From Halovenus salina (GTDB lineage Archaea > Halobacteriota > Halobacteria > Halobacteriales > Haloarculaceae), in contig NZ_CP112972.1 of assembly GCF_026410925.1 (NCBI RefSeq), positions 1,178,001-1,242,000 on the forward strand: a stretch of DNA of 64,000 bases, in the 5' to 3' direction. Position 1 is the stretch's first letter, and each line of letters opens with the position of its first letter. Both the position numbers and the translations under genes were made by a program. Under the pieces are notes generated by a model. That model did not search any database, was not told the origin of the DNA, and saw only the letters and a list, made by a program, of their open reading frames with translations. Below are positions 8,986 to 17,318 of this stretch, one piece after another.

Positions 8986-9966
8986 ATGACAGATACCACC
9001 ACGAGACGATACGCGCGCGAAAGCGAGAACGAAAGCGAAGATGAGTCAGAGCGTACTGACGACGAGACACTCACCTGTCCGGAGTGTAGCGGAACGCTCA
9101 CGTCAGACGCGGAACACGGCGAGACCGTCTGTGAAGACTGCGGGCTCGTCGTCGAAGAAGACGAGATTGACCCCGGTCCAGAGTGGCGGGCGTTCGACGC
9201 CCGTGAAAAAGACGAGAAGTCCCGTGTCGGTGCGCCGACGACACAGATGATGCACGACAAGGGGCTGTCGACGAACATCGGCTGGCAGGATAAAGATGCC
9301 TACGGCAATGCCCTGTCGAGTCGCCAGCGCGAGAAGATGCAACGGCTGCGCACCTGGAACGAACGGTTCCGCACTCGCGACTCCAGAGAGCGCAACCTGA
9401 AGCAGGCGCTGGGCGAAATCGACCGGATGGCCTCGGCGCTCGGTCTCCCCGAAAACGTCCGGGAGACCGCGAGTGTCATCTACCGCCGCGCGCTCGAAGA
9501 CGACCTGCTGCCCGGCCGCTCCATCGAAGGTGTCGCGACCGCATCACTGTATGCGGCCGCCCGCAAAGCCGGTACCCCACGCTCGCTCGACGAACTCACA
9601 CAGGTGTCACGCGTCGAGAAAGACGAAATCGCACGTACCTACCGCTATGTCGTCCGGGAACTCCAACTCGAAATCGAGCCGGCCGACCCCGAAAGCTACG
9701 TGCCCCGCTTCGTCTCCGATCTGACGCTCTCTGAAGAGGTCGAACGTCGCGCGCGTCAGTTGCTCGGCACGGCAAAGGAACAGGGCGTTCACTCCGGTAA
9801 GTCGCCGGTGGGTCTGGCGGCGGCGGCGGTCTACGCAGCTTCGCTGTTGACCAACGAGAAGGTTACCCAGAGCGAGGTCAGCGAGGTGGCGAACATCTCC
9901 GAGGTCACCATCCGAAACCGCTATCACGAACTGCTCGAAGCAGAGGAAGACATCCACGGGCTCTAG
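8986..9966 (+). CDS. tfb: Transcription initiation factor IIB (TFB)
   Basis: 326 residues. The N-terminal zinc ribbon has CPECSGTL and VCEDCGLVVEE (C-x2-C, 15 residues, C-x2-C). The B-reader/linker follows (GPEWRAFDAREKDEKSRVGAP), then two cyclin-like repeats (about residues 125-210 and 220-310). TFB bridges TBP at the TATA box and RNA polymerase. Haloarchaea carry several TFB paralogues; this one has a long Glu/Ser-rich N-terminal extension (ESENESEDESERTDD) before the zinc ribbon. The upstream region holds an AT-rich element (AAAAGATTTAAG, 8902-8913) that could be its BRE/TATA. Confidence 0.95.
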   Translation: MTDTTTRRYARESENESEDESERTDDETLTCPECSGTLTSDAEHGETVCEDCGLVVEEDEIDPGPEWRAFDAREKDEKSRVGAPTTQMMHDKGLSTNIGWQDKDAYGNALSSRQREKMQRLRTWNERFRTRDSRERNLKQALGEIDRMASALGLPENVRETASVIYRRALEDDLLPGRSIEGVATASLYAAARKAGTPRSLDELTQVSRVEKDEIARTYRYVVRELQLEIEPADPESYVPRFVSDLTLSEEVERRARQLLGTAKEQGVHSGKSPVGLAAAAVYAASLLTNEKVTQSEVSEVANISEVTIRNRYHELLEAEEDIHGL

Positions 9967-10017
9967 GCCGGCGGTCGAACGATACGCCTTTTTCTGTTGA
10001 GACCTGAGCCAGCGCCG

Positions 10018-12534
10018 ATGACAACGATTCCCACATCGGCGTTCGCAGACCAGCTGCAGGCGCTCGACCACGAGGAACACCGGTCGTTCGTCGCGGCACT
10101 CTGGTCGCTCGCCGGGTGGGAGACAACCGTAGACGGCGATGTCGTCGTCTGTACCCGAAACGGCAGGGAACGACGGCTGCTGGTGCTGCCGGCCGGCCGG
10201 CTGGCTCGTGTCCGATACGAGCCGCCACCGGCAGACCAGGTTGACCATGTCGTCTCACCGCGTGTCACGGATGGAGAGACAACAACAGTCGGGGATAGCG
10301 AACTCACGCTTGTCGATGCAGAGGATATGCGCCACCGGCTCGTGTACGGCTGTGAGCCCGCCGCCGCGGAGCAACTCTGGGATAGATACACTGACGTCCC
10401 GTTGCGCGGTCCATCCTGGGAGGAATCGGGCGACAGGTGGCTGTGGGCACACGCGGCACTGGGGGCCGTATCGCTCGTGTTGGTCGCCGGTGCCGTGGCC
10501 GTGCTGGTGTTGGGCCTACCGTTTCTGGAGGCGGAGAGCCCGTCTGAATCGCGCGTCGGGGCGCTCGACGGCAGCCTAGACCGCGAGATAGCGGTCGGAC
10601 CGGCCGAGTGGGAGAGTCGACAGCCAACAAGAATACCATGGGAGACAACGGTGTATGCCGGGACAAGAGACGGCTCCCTTGGCGCGCTCGACGGAGAGAC
10701 CGGCAAGCCGCTATGGACGACAAATCTGGGTGACCGGCTTCGTACCCCGCTGGTGGTGAACGGGACCGTCTACGTCCGTTCGATATCGGGCGTGTACGCG
10801 GTCGATGCACTGACTGGAGAACAACAGTGGGCCTACACCAATACGACGGAGAACTCCTCTCACTACGAGATTCTCTACAGCACGAGCACTCGCCTCACCG
10901 TCGTGAACGGGTCGGTCTATTTTGGTGACGGCGAGCAGCTGGTGGCACTGGACGCGGCAACGGGCGATGAGCACTGGCGCGTCGAGTCCGAGACAGTCAT
11001 CGCAGGGGCACCGACAGTACTCGACGGGACCATCTACATTGGTGGACTCAACGGCACCGTCGCGGCACACGACACCACAGATGGCGAGCGAGTCTGGCAG
11101 AGAAGCTACAACGGCGAGACGTTCTATTCGAGTGGTATTCCGAGTGGGCGAACGAACGAGACCATCTTCGTCGCTGGCGATTCGGCGCTGTACGAGTTCG
11201 ACACGGCGACCGGCAAGCAACGCTCGCAGTTCGACAGCGTCGTCTCGGGCGGCATGTCTCCCCCGGTCGTCCTCGCCGGGAACGGGACTCTCGGCAACGC
11301 GACCGAGGATTCGATGGTCTACGCCGCAGGCGCACGTTCGTTCCTGTACGGGTTGGATGCCGAGTCCGGCCAAGAACAGTTCAGGTACCGCGACGAAGTC
11401 GCACAGTTTTACCCCCCAGTGGTCGACAGGGCCGGTGACAACGAATCGGCGTCGGTGTATCTGGTGGGCCAGTCGCCGGTCAGTACCGCTTCCGCGACAG
11501 TGACAGCGCTCGACGCGAAGACGGGGGATGCACGCTGGCATGTGACAGAGCCGAACCAGCCCCTGTTGGCACCCACGACACACGATGGGGAGCTGTATGT
11601 CGGTACCGCCGCGGGTGAGGTGCTGGCACTCGGGACCGAGAACGGCACCGAGCGCTGGCGTGTGGCGGCCTTCTCGGGCGACGTGACGGGTGCGGTAACA
11701 GTCGTGGCCGACCCCGTTCGTGGCGACAGTGTCGACTCCCGAGTGCGTCTCGGCGTCGAGGGCCACCACGATTGGCTCACCAGCCAGAAACAGACCACTG
11801 AGGGCGGCGCGGGGTCCATTTCGGTGGTCGACACGAACGTCACCCAGACTGTCGCCGCCAGAGAGCAAGCCGAGGTCCAGGTGACGCTCGTGAACACCGG
11901 TAGCGAGCGAGCAAATACGACAGTCACCGTCACTCCCGACTGGGAGACCGCCGACGGACCACGTCCGGTGACAATCGGCCTGGGTCCCGGCGAAGGCAGC
12001 GAAGTCGTCGCCTCGTTTGCTGCGCCCGAGACGACCGGTTCTCGCTCGATAGCCGTCACTGTCGGCGACGAACGCTTCGAGTATACGACAGCCGTCCGCG
12101 CCCGACCAACGCACGAGGTGACGGCGCTGAACAGCCCCGAGACAGTGTGGGCGGACAGCAACGCGGAGGTCATCGCATCGCTGCGAAACACGGGCAACGT
12201 GACCGCAACCACCCCTGTTGCGCTGGCGTTCGACGGAGAGGTCGTCGATTCGACAGAGCAGACGATTCGCCCCAACGAGACGGTACCGGTCACGCTCACG
12301 CTCGACCCCGACAACGCGCCGGCCGGGGAGTACAACTACACCGTCGCGACGGGCGACCGCGTGCGTTCGGGGAGTATCGAAGTGCTGGCTGTCGACCGAC
12401 GTGAGGACGCACTTCCAGTCGTCTCGCAGGTGTTCGGCGTGACGTTGCTCATCAGCGGCCTCGCGCTTGGCTGGCGGACCGTAACCGACCTGCGGACGAC
12501 ACTACAGGCCCGAGGAGACGCCGCCGAATCCTGA
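10018..12534 (+). CDS. Membrane-anchored PQQ-type beta-propeller protein with restriction-endonuclease-like N-terminus
   Basis: 838 residues from ATG 10018 (MTTIPTSAF). Residues ~1-130 look like the Mrr/restriction-endonuclease-like module that haloarchaea fuse to membrane proteins (SFVAALWSLAGWETTV... and the SELTLVDAEDM strand), but I do not see the catalytic D...ExK residues. A transmembrane helix lies at ~143-172. Then come PQQ-like beta-propeller repeats of the form VYAGTRDGSLGALDGETGKPLWTT (about residues 205-560), two CARDB-like Ig domains and a C-terminal transmembrane helix (FGVTLLISGLALGW). The propeller should face outside. Function unknown; perhaps scaffold or sensor. Confidence 0.85.
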   Translation: MTTIPTSAFADQLQALDHEEHRSFVAALWSLAGWETTVDGDVVVCTRNGRERRLLVLPAGRLARVRYEPPPADQVDHVVSPRVTDGETTTVGDSELTLVDAEDMRHRLVYGCEPAAAEQLWDRYTDVPLRGPSWEESGDRWLWAHAALGAVSLVLVAGAVAVLVLGLPFLEAESPSESRVGALDGSLDREIAVGPAEWESRQPTRIPWETTVYAGTRDGSLGALDGETGKPLWTTNLGDRLRTPLVVNGTVYVRSISGVYAVDALTGEQQWAYTNTTENSSHYEILYSTSTRLTVVNGSVYFGDGEQLVALDAATGDEHWRVESETVIAGAPTVLDGTIYIGGLNGTVAAHDTTDGERVWQRSYNGETFYSSGIPSGRTNETIFVAGDSALYEFDTATGKQRSQFDSVVSGGMSPPVVLAGNGTLGNATEDSMVYAAGARSFLYGLDAESGQEQFRYRDEVAQFYPPVVDRAGDNESASVYLVGQSPVSTASATVTALDAKTGDARWHVTEPNQPLLAPTTHDGELYVGTAAGEVLALGTENGTERWRVAAFSGDVTGAVTVVADPVRGDSVDSRVRLGVEGHHDWLTSQKQTTEGGAGSISVVDTNVTQTVAAREQAEVQVTLVNTGSERANTTVTVTPDWETADGPRPVTIGLGPGEGSEVVASFAAPETTGSRSIAVTVGDERFEYTTAVRARPTHEVTALNSPETVWADSNAEVIASLRNTGNVTATTPVALAFDGEVVDSTEQTIRPNETVPVTLTLDPDNAPAGEYNYTVATGDRVRSGSIEVLAVDRREDALPVVSQVFGVTLLISGLALGWRTVTDLRTTLQARGDAAES

Positions 12535-12536
12535 TC

Positions 12537-13004
12537 TCAGATAGCTCTGACTGTGTAGCCCGTCTCAGCGGCGTCGAACTGGTCGAAGACGAGCCCCCAG
12601 GCGAGAAGACGGTCGAGATACCCCTCGCGGGCCCGACCGATGTGCCGGCGGTGGTCGTCGTCGAGTCGCGTGTGAATCTCTGTTTTCGTGAGCGGTTCGG
12701 CTGCCGCGTCGAGAACCGCCAGCACCTCCGAGACGCCGAAGACCTGTGTTTCGAAGCAATCACCGAGTGAATCGACGGCCAGCGCGTCGACACTCCGGAA
12801 GTAGCCGTCACCGTCGTCTGTGACACAGCCAAGCGCCGAGAGGAAGACGAGCCACTCGCTTGCGTACTCGCGGCGCTCGACGCCAACCCGGTCACAGAGT
12901 CGGGCACAGCAGTCACTCGTCTCGGCAGGGTCAGCAGGCACGGCCTGCCAGACACGCTCGATGTCCGAGATGTCGCCCGCAGGCGGTAGCTGTCGGTATC
13001 GCAT
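12537..13004 (-). CDS. Conserved haloarchaeal protein with winged-helix-like C-terminus
   Basis: 155 residues. The N-terminus has paired Cys (SDCCARLCDRVG). The central part reads like a helix-turn-helix or winged-helix fold (VLAVLDAAAEPLTKTEIHTRLDDDHRRHIGRAREGYLDRLLAWGLV), as in haloarchaeal DNA-binding or adapter proteins. Its start ATG overlaps the stop of mch (13004), so it is co-transcribed behind mch. The tight link to mch is suggestive, but no function can be assigned. Confidence 0.8.
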   Translation of the reverse strand: MRYRQLPPAGDISDIERVWQAVPADPAETSDCCARLCDRVGVERREYASEWLVFLSALGCVTDDGDGYFRSVDALAVDSLGDCFETQVFGVSEVLAVLDAAAEPLTKTEIHTRLDDDHRRHIGRAREGYLDRLLAWGLVFDQFDAAETGYTVRAI

Positions 13005-13936
13005 CAGAGTCCGAAGCTCTCAGCCAGGGTAGCTTCGTCGCGCTCGCCGTAGACGTGGGTGTCGCCGCCTCTAACATCGATTGTGACCTGGGCCGGGGCG
13101 AACAGCTCAACCGGAAGCTGGTCGTAGGCCCAGTCGACGGACTCGAAGATATCGACGAATGGGTCACCGTGTTCGTCCCCGGCCGTCGAGACGACCTCGT
13201 CGAACCGGTCGAACGGCTGGTCGACGACGAGATGTACCTGGCCGCCGTAGGCGAGGGCGTCGTTCGTCCGGGCCATCGCGGTCGGCTCGTCGTGGGCGAC
13301 CGGCGCAACCGGGGCCGACCCGCTGACAGAGAGCACGTCGAGGGGATCGTAGCCCAGTTCCGAGAGACGGAAAACAGCCAGTTCGGCCGCTCGCGAGGCC
13401 GCGAGAACGCTACCGGTTACACTCGCTGTCGAGAACGTCGGCAGGAAGACACTGCTCTCGGGGACGTCAGCGCGAGAAGCAACGGCAGCGGCGACCTCCT
13501 CGTCGGGCAGCTGGTCTGCCTCGACGGCGAGGACCGCAAACTCGAAGGCGTCCTGGAAGGCGATGCGTTCGTAGATGTCCTCCTCAGCGACGAGCGCGCG
13601 GGCCGGTCCGCTTCCGAGCCCCTGGAAGTTCTCGGTCTGGAGCTCCCAGCCAGCCTTACCCGAGCACAAAAGCGCAAGTGCCGGGTGGTCGGTCGTCATC
13701 TCGACGTGTGTGAGCGGTGCTCCGGCAACCTCGTCGACACTGCTCTGGACAGTCGCCAGCCCAGCGGTCCCAATCTCGGCGAGCAACAGCCCCGCCTCGG
13801 TTGCCCCAGGCAGTTCGACACCGAAATCCAGCACCATCGCCTCGTTGTCGAGGGTGTGTACGTCGATAGTGAGCTCCTCCGCGAAGTCGATGGCCTCGTC
13901 GACCAGTTCCATGGCCATCCGGTTGAGACTCTCCAT
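13004..13936 (-). CDS. mch: Methenyltetrahydromethanopterin cyclohydrolase
   Basis: 310 residues, normal length. Mch interconverts 5-formyl-H4MPT and 5,10-methenyl-H4MPT (or the folate analogue). Family features are the N-terminus LNRMAMELVDEAIDFAEEL, the motif TTDHPALALLCSGKAGWE, NFQGLGSGPARAL near residue 105, and SGSAPVAPVAHDEPTAMARTNDALAYGG near residue 205. With mer and cofE 10 kb upstream it indicates a functioning methanopterin/F420-type C1 pathway. The downstream winged-helix gene overlaps its stop codon. Confidence 0.94.
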   Translation of the reverse strand: MESLNRMAMELVDEAIDFAEELTIDVHTLDNEAMVLDFGVELPGATEAGLLLAEIGTAGLATVQSSVDEVAGAPLTHVEMTTDHPALALLCSGKAGWELQTENFQGLGSGPARALVAEEDIYERIAFQDAFEFAVLAVEADQLPDEEVAAAVASRADVPESSVFLPTFSTASVTGSVLAASRAAELAVFRLSELGYDPLDVLSVSGSAPVAPVAHDEPTAMARTNDALAYGGQVHLVVDQPFDRFDEVVSTAGDEHGDPFVDIFESVDWAYDQLPVELFAPAQVTIDVRGGDTHVYGERDEATLAESFGL

Positions 13937-13981
13937 ACTCCTCCGTTCGTGTCGCCTCCCTTATCAACTCGTGGACTGCCG

Positions 13982-14290
13982 TTACCGGCTGGTCGCCTCT
14001 CGGCCGAGATGGTCTTCGACTGCGTCGACTTTCGCCGCTGCCGGGTCGTCAGTCGTCCGCTTGTCGTCGATTTTTAGGAATGTGCCGACCCTATCACTGT
14101 CGACGGCTTCGTGAGCTGCCTGAGCGGCCGCAAAAATCTCCGAGACTGCTTCGGCTTCGAGTATCGTCCCCATCGGCGTCGTCTCGTACGCCACGTCGAA
14201 CGACTCCAGTGCTTCGACTGCCTTGGCTATCTCCGGTGCCATGCTCCCTTCGACTGTCGGTGAGACAGCGAGAAACGCAGTGACTGTCAT
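13982..14290 (-). CDS. Thiamine-binding MTH1187/YkoF-like protein
   Basis: 102 residues of the MTH1187 (UPF0045) family, a ferredoxin-like alpha/beta sandwich that binds thiamine-like ligands. Family pattern: TAFLAVSPTV near the N-terminus, FDVAYETTPMGTILEAE near residue 31, and the final helix with KIDDKR. It probably helps thiamine transport or storage. Lies 45 bases downstream of the mch start and on the same strand, but transcribed towards it, so it precedes mch in a possible operon. Confidence 0.85.
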   Translation of the reverse strand: MTVTAFLAVSPTVEGSMAPEIAKAVEALESFDVAYETTPMGTILEAEAVSEIFAAAQAAHEAVDSDRVGTFLKIDDKRTTDDPAAAKVDAVEDHLGREATSR

Positions 14291-14614
14291 ACAGGCAGTA
14301 CTGTCGCCACACGCAAAAGCACACCAGACAGGTAGTGTTCAGATAAGGGATTTCGGGGAAGAGTAAGATGGAGAAAGCCCTCGACGCTTTCGACTCCCAC
14401 GTTCCGCTCATGCTATTCGCGGAACACTCGCTGCGCTCCTCGCTCCCTCCGGTCGCTGTGGTGCTTGCGTCGTCGGGGTTCGTCGAGAGCGCCTCGCCCT
14501 TTCAGTTACCGTCTCCGCGTGCTGTGAGGGATATCAGAAGTAAAATTTAGTAATAGAAAATATTGTTTTTCATAAGGCCAGATTTATATGGATGTGGCGC
14601 CAATATAGTACTGT
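14291..14614. other. Intergenic region with a possible mobile-element remnant and the dps promoter
   Basis: The part from about 14331 (gtagtgttcagataag) to about 14540 does not look like coding DNA. It has runs rich in CTCGCTGCGCTCCTCGCTC-type short repeats that haloarchaea often show near decayed insertion elements. I found no matching inverted end, so this is only a possible MITE or IS remnant. The last 35 bases carry the dps promoter. Confidence 0.3.
14582..14589 (+). promoter_or_regulatory. TATA box of dpsA
   Basis: The element ATTTATAT lies about 26-33 bases before ATG 14615, the spacing of a leaderless or nearly leaderless haloarchaeal transcript. Confidence 0.55.
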
Positions 14615-15160
14615 ATGAGTACCCAGAAGTCACCGCGACGCGAGTTCGGTAGTGTCGGAGAAAACGAGCTACGGCTGGAGACAGAGAAGGCAACGCAGGT
14701 CATCGACGCGTTGAACGCAGACCTTGCGGCCACGTACGTCCTCTACCACCAGCTCAAGAAACACCACTGGAACGTCGAGGGAGCCGAGTTCCGGGATATC
14801 CACGAGTTCCTCGGAGAGGCCGCCGAGAACGCAGAGGAGGCCGCAGACGAACTCGCAGAGCGTGCACAGGCCCTCGGCGGGACCCCCGTTGCTGGCCCCG
14901 CCGCAATCGCCTCGCATGCACCTGTCGACTCAGAAGATGAAGACGTCTACGACATTCGGACCTCGCTGGGCAACGACCTCAACGTCTACGGCGACATTAT
15001 CGAGAACCTGCGCGACCACGTCGAGCTAGCGACGAACCTCGGAGACCACGCAACAGCGCAGATTCTCCGAGAGATTCTCATCGAGGTGGAAGAGGACGCC
15101 CACCATATCGAGCACTATCTCGAAGACGACACACTGGTGCTCGAAGACGCGACCAGATAA
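14615..15160 (+). CDS. dpsA: DNA protection / ferritin-like protein DpsA
   Basis: 181 residues, the length of haloarchaeal DpsA. The ferroxidase residues typical of Dps are visible: H in LYHQLKKHHWNVEG (near residue 47-50) and the pair AEFRDIHEFLGEAAE, with the acidic helix EVEEDAHHIEHYLEDD at the C-terminus. DpsA forms a dodecameric shell that oxidises and stores iron and protects DNA from peroxide. An iron-repressor-type box lies beyond its 3' end, in front of the divergent small gene on the other strand, so iron handling is a local theme. Confidence 0.94.
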   Translation: MSTQKSPRREFGSVGENELRLETEKATQVIDALNADLAATYVLYHQLKKHHWNVEGAEFRDIHEFLGEAAENAEEAADELAERAQALGGTPVAGPAAIASHAPVDSEDEDVYDIRTSLGNDLNVYGDIIENLRDHVELATNLGDHATAQILREILIEVEEDAHHIEHYLEDDTLVLEDATR

Positions 15161-15164
15161 CCGG

Positions 15165-15326
15165 TTACCGCTCCAGCGGGACTGTCAGGTCCGTTGCAAT
15201 CCAGCCCTCTGTGTTGTCTTCCTCGGTGAAGACCGTGCGGTCAGGCGAACTGCGGTGCATCGTCACCTTGCATTCGTCCTCCGGTGGCTGCTCTCTGTCT
15301 GCTTCCGATTCGTTGAAGGCGTCCAT
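15165..15326 (-). CDS. Small acidic protein, iron-box-controlled
   Basis: 53 residues, too short for most gene finders. It starts MDAFNESEADRE and ends TEGWIATDLTVPLER. The pattern DRTVFTEEDNTEGWIATD matches a haloarchaeal small-protein family (DUF7331 as I recall it). Support for a real gene comes from its promoter: on the minus strand a TATA element (TTATATTTTT, 15346-15356) is followed by a palindromic iron box (15336-15349) and then the ATG after 9 bases. Convergent with dpsA, with 4 bases between the stops. Function unknown; probably made under iron limitation. Confidence 0.7.
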   Translation of the reverse strand: MDAFNESEADREQPPEDECKVTMHRSSPDRTVFTEEDNTEGWIATDLTVPLER

Positions 15327-15335
15327 TACCCTGGA

Positions 15336-15349
15336 TTAGGCACTCCTAA
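15336..15349. promoter_or_regulatory. Iron-repressor (DtxR/SirR/Idr-type) operator 1
   Basis: TTAGGCACTCCTAA: perfect 5-base arms TTAGG/CCTAA with 4 bases between, the spacing of the DtxR-family iron box used by haloarchaeal SirR/Idr regulators. It overlaps the TATA box of the small gene at 15326 and so could block initiation when iron is plentiful. A further half-site (GGCCTAAAC) lies at 15369-15377. Confidence 0.65.
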
Positions 15350-15515
15350 AAATATAAGCGTTTTGGTTGGCCTAAACAACTATCAGTTCACATGAGCTGC
15401 CATCGGGGGACCATGTGATATGATACCGCATTCTGTGAAATCTATTTCAGTAGACAATCCTACAGAAATATAATTCAGATTATATTTATACGGGTGAGAC
15501 CACTAGTTTCTAGTG

Positions 15516-15782
15516 ATGAGATTTGGACATTCACCTTCACTGCCTCGTCTGTCGGGCCGACTCTCTCTGACGGCGATTGGCGTTGGTCTCGTCGTCCTCG
15601 CAGTTATTGCGACGCCGATGGCGGTTGCGTTGCCGATTGGCGGGACCGTTGTGACGACAGGTATGCTCTGGGGTATCGACAAGCTGCAGTCAGACAGCCA
15701 GGCGACAGCAAACCGAGTCGACTGTGCGCCGGCCACCGAGGCCTGTGTCGATAGTCCGGGCCCCTGTGCGGCCGACGACTGA
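15516..15782 (+). CDS. Small secreted or membrane protein, unknown
   Basis: 88 residues from ATG 15516 (a GTG directly upstream is possible). A hydrophobic segment at residues ~17-50 (LSLTAIGVGLVVLAVIATPMAVALPIGG) is followed by a Cys-containing tail with three Cys (VDCAPATEACVDSPGPCAADD). TATA-like TATATTTATA at 15481-15490 lies about 26-35 bases upstream, which supports the start. No function can be assigned. Confidence 0.6.
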   Translation: MRFGHSPSLPRLSGRLSLTAIGVGLVVLAVIATPMAVALPIGGTVVTTGMLWGIDKLQSDSQATANRVDCAPATEACVDSPGPCAADD

Positions 15783-15829
15783 TTAGGCTAGCGTGGTACG
15801 CTTTTGTATCGTGGTACCGTAGTCGACGT

Positions 15830-16438
15830 ATGAGCGACGCGGATTCCGATCCGGAGATTCGAGAACTCCTCTCCGAGTTGACGACGACGCTTCAAGAGTT
15901 AGAGGATGAAGTAGAGCGCGGACGACCGCGCGGGCCGCGCCTTCCCACGGCGAACGAGCTGGCGCGGTTCACAAGCGAGGTGGCGATTCCGGGGCTCGTT
16001 CTCCTGCTCCGGACGAACATCCGCGCACTCCAGTTGCTCCAGCGGACGCTCCGTCTCGCTGACGGCCGAGAGCCGTCGCCCGAGGGTACCGTCTCCGAAG
16101 CTCGAAACCGAGCGGAAGACGTCGGCCGCGCCTCACTCTCACAGCTCGACGACGTCCTCACAGACCTCCAGTCCGCCCTCGAAGGTCGAAGCGAGAGCGA
16201 GCAAGCAACAGAGCTCCTCGACCGTGCCCGCGATCTCCGCGAAGAGGTTCAAGACGAGTTGGCCCAAGACGGAGCCACGCCTGCGGAAAGCCCCAGCACA
16301 GACGACGCGGCTGCCATCGGTATCGACATCGAGTCAGAACTCGAGTCACTCAAAGACGACCTCGACGAAGCCGACGACAATCAAAACAACAGCGGAACAG
16401 ACGATGCACCAGATGACGGCGACGACGAGCCGTCCTAG
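15830..16438 (+). CDS. Conserved acidic helical protein
   Basis: 202 residues, very acidic. The first half has helices with a conserved block (GPRLPTANELARFTSEVAIPGLVLLLRTNIRALQLLQRTLRL) that could lie on a membrane. The second half is predicted coiled-coil (REEVQDELAQ, ESELESLKDDLDEADD) ending in an Asp/Asn-rich tail. It belongs to a haloarchaea-specific family (DUF7547 as I recall it). Convergent with the NfeD-like gene, whose stop it overlaps by 4 bases. Role unknown. Confidence 0.8.
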   Translation: MSDADSDPEIRELLSELTTTLQELEDEVERGRPRGPRLPTANELARFTSEVAIPGLVLLLRTNIRALQLLQRTLRLADGREPSPEGTVSEARNRAEDVGRASLSQLDDVLTDLQSALEGRSESEQATELLDRARDLREEVQDELAQDGATPAESPSTDDAAAIGIDIESELESLKDDLDEADDNQNNSGTDDAPDDGDDEPS

Positions 16439-16983
16439 CTCGTCTCTCGTTCGGCCGTGGCTTCACGGTCGGCCTCCAGTTCCCGGTCGATGTCGTCTCT
16501 GATTTTCGAGACAGATTCGACGGTGACGACGTTGCCGCCGCCGGGGTCAACCACGATAACCTCCTCGCCTTCTGGAATGTGCCCGTCCATGCTGCGGGCC
16601 TTGTAGTATGGGTTGAAGCCGCCGTCGTCAAGTTTGATTTCGCCCTCGGTCGGTGTTACCTGTTCGGTCACACGCCCGGTCAATCCGCGAAGCGAGTCCG
16701 AGTCTGAGGTGCGTGCCTTGCCCGAGCCACCCATCACGTCAAGTTCGCGGTACGCCCAGAGCGTCGCCAGCGAGGCGACGATGACGATGAGACTCATGAG
16801 GACCAGATTGACCGTCCCGGGGAGGATGAACGTTCCCAGATAGCCCACCAGCCCGGCCGCAAACAGCGCGACACCGACGACGAAAAAATGTGCGCCGGGA
16901 GCGAACGCCTCTGCAATAATAAGACCTGCACCTACCAGTATCAGAAGCAGTGGCAGATTCGTCAACGCAAGCTCCAACACCAT
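16435..16983 (-). CDS. NfeD-like membrane protein
   Basis: 182 residues from ATG 16983 (MVLELALTN); the frame continues upstream without a good start. Three hydrophobic helices (about residues 10-28, 32-55 and 62-85) are followed by a soluble OB-fold domain (LRGLTGRVTEQVTPTEGEIKLDDGG...YKARSMDGHIPEGEEVIVVDPGGG), the NfeD layout. NfeD proteins work with SPFH/stomatin proteins in membrane microdomains. An SPFH gene does exist in this window but 38 kb away (54227-55411). Confidence 0.88.
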   Translation of the reverse strand: MVLELALTNLPLLLILVGAGLIIAEAFAPGAHFFVVGVALFAAGLVGYLGTFILPGTVNLVLMSLIVIVASLATLWAYRELDVMGGSGKARTSDSDSLRGLTGRVTEQVTPTEGEIKLDDGGFNPYYKARSMDGHIPEGEEVIVVDPGGGNVVTVESVSKIRDDIDRELEADREATAERETS

Positions 16984-17039
16984 ACCACATAGTTGGAAGC
17001 CGCCCCGGAAAACAGTTCTGGCCGGGTTACAGACCGCGT

Positions 17040-17258
17040 CTACCAGTACGCCGTCCGGTCCCAGGTTCGCCACGGGCGTCCGATAGCGCCGAAAACGATG
17101 ACCGCGGTCAGGAGAAAGCCGAACGAGAGCAATGCTGGCGTCTGCATCTCCGAGGAGCGAAACAGCTTGTTACCGAGGAAAAAGTTGCTTCCGATGCCGA
17201 GAACGGCCAGTGAGACGGCTGTCACAGCGACCGTCCCGACGAGTGTTCGCCATCGCAT
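17040..17258 (-). CDS. Small two-helix membrane protein
   Basis: 72 residues with two hydrophobic helices (about 5-28 and 41-60) joined by a short polar loop (KLFRSSEMQTP). It ends GRPWRTWDRTAYW. It lies 57 bases upstream of the NfeD-like gene on the same strand and is probably co-transcribed with it. No family recognised with confidence; a conserved haloarchaeal membrane protein is likely. Confidence 0.6.
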   Translation of the reverse strand: MRWRTLVGTVAVTAVSLAVLGIGSNFFLGNKLFRSSEMQTPALLSFGFLLTAVIVFGAIGRPWRTWDRTAYW

Positions 17259-17318
17259 ACGTCACGGTATGCATCCCCGATATAAAATGCCAAGGGTCCA
17301 CGCCTCCGAAAGGAGGGT

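Noticed and set aside
10711-12114. 467-codon minus-strand frame in the propeller gene
   Set aside because: Cys-, His- and Arg-rich nonsense typical of a shadow; no domain.
12860-14077. Long plus-strand frame (405 codons) opposite mch and its neighbour
   Set aside because: Shadow of the GC-rich minus-strand genes; the minus frame encodes clear Mch motifs.
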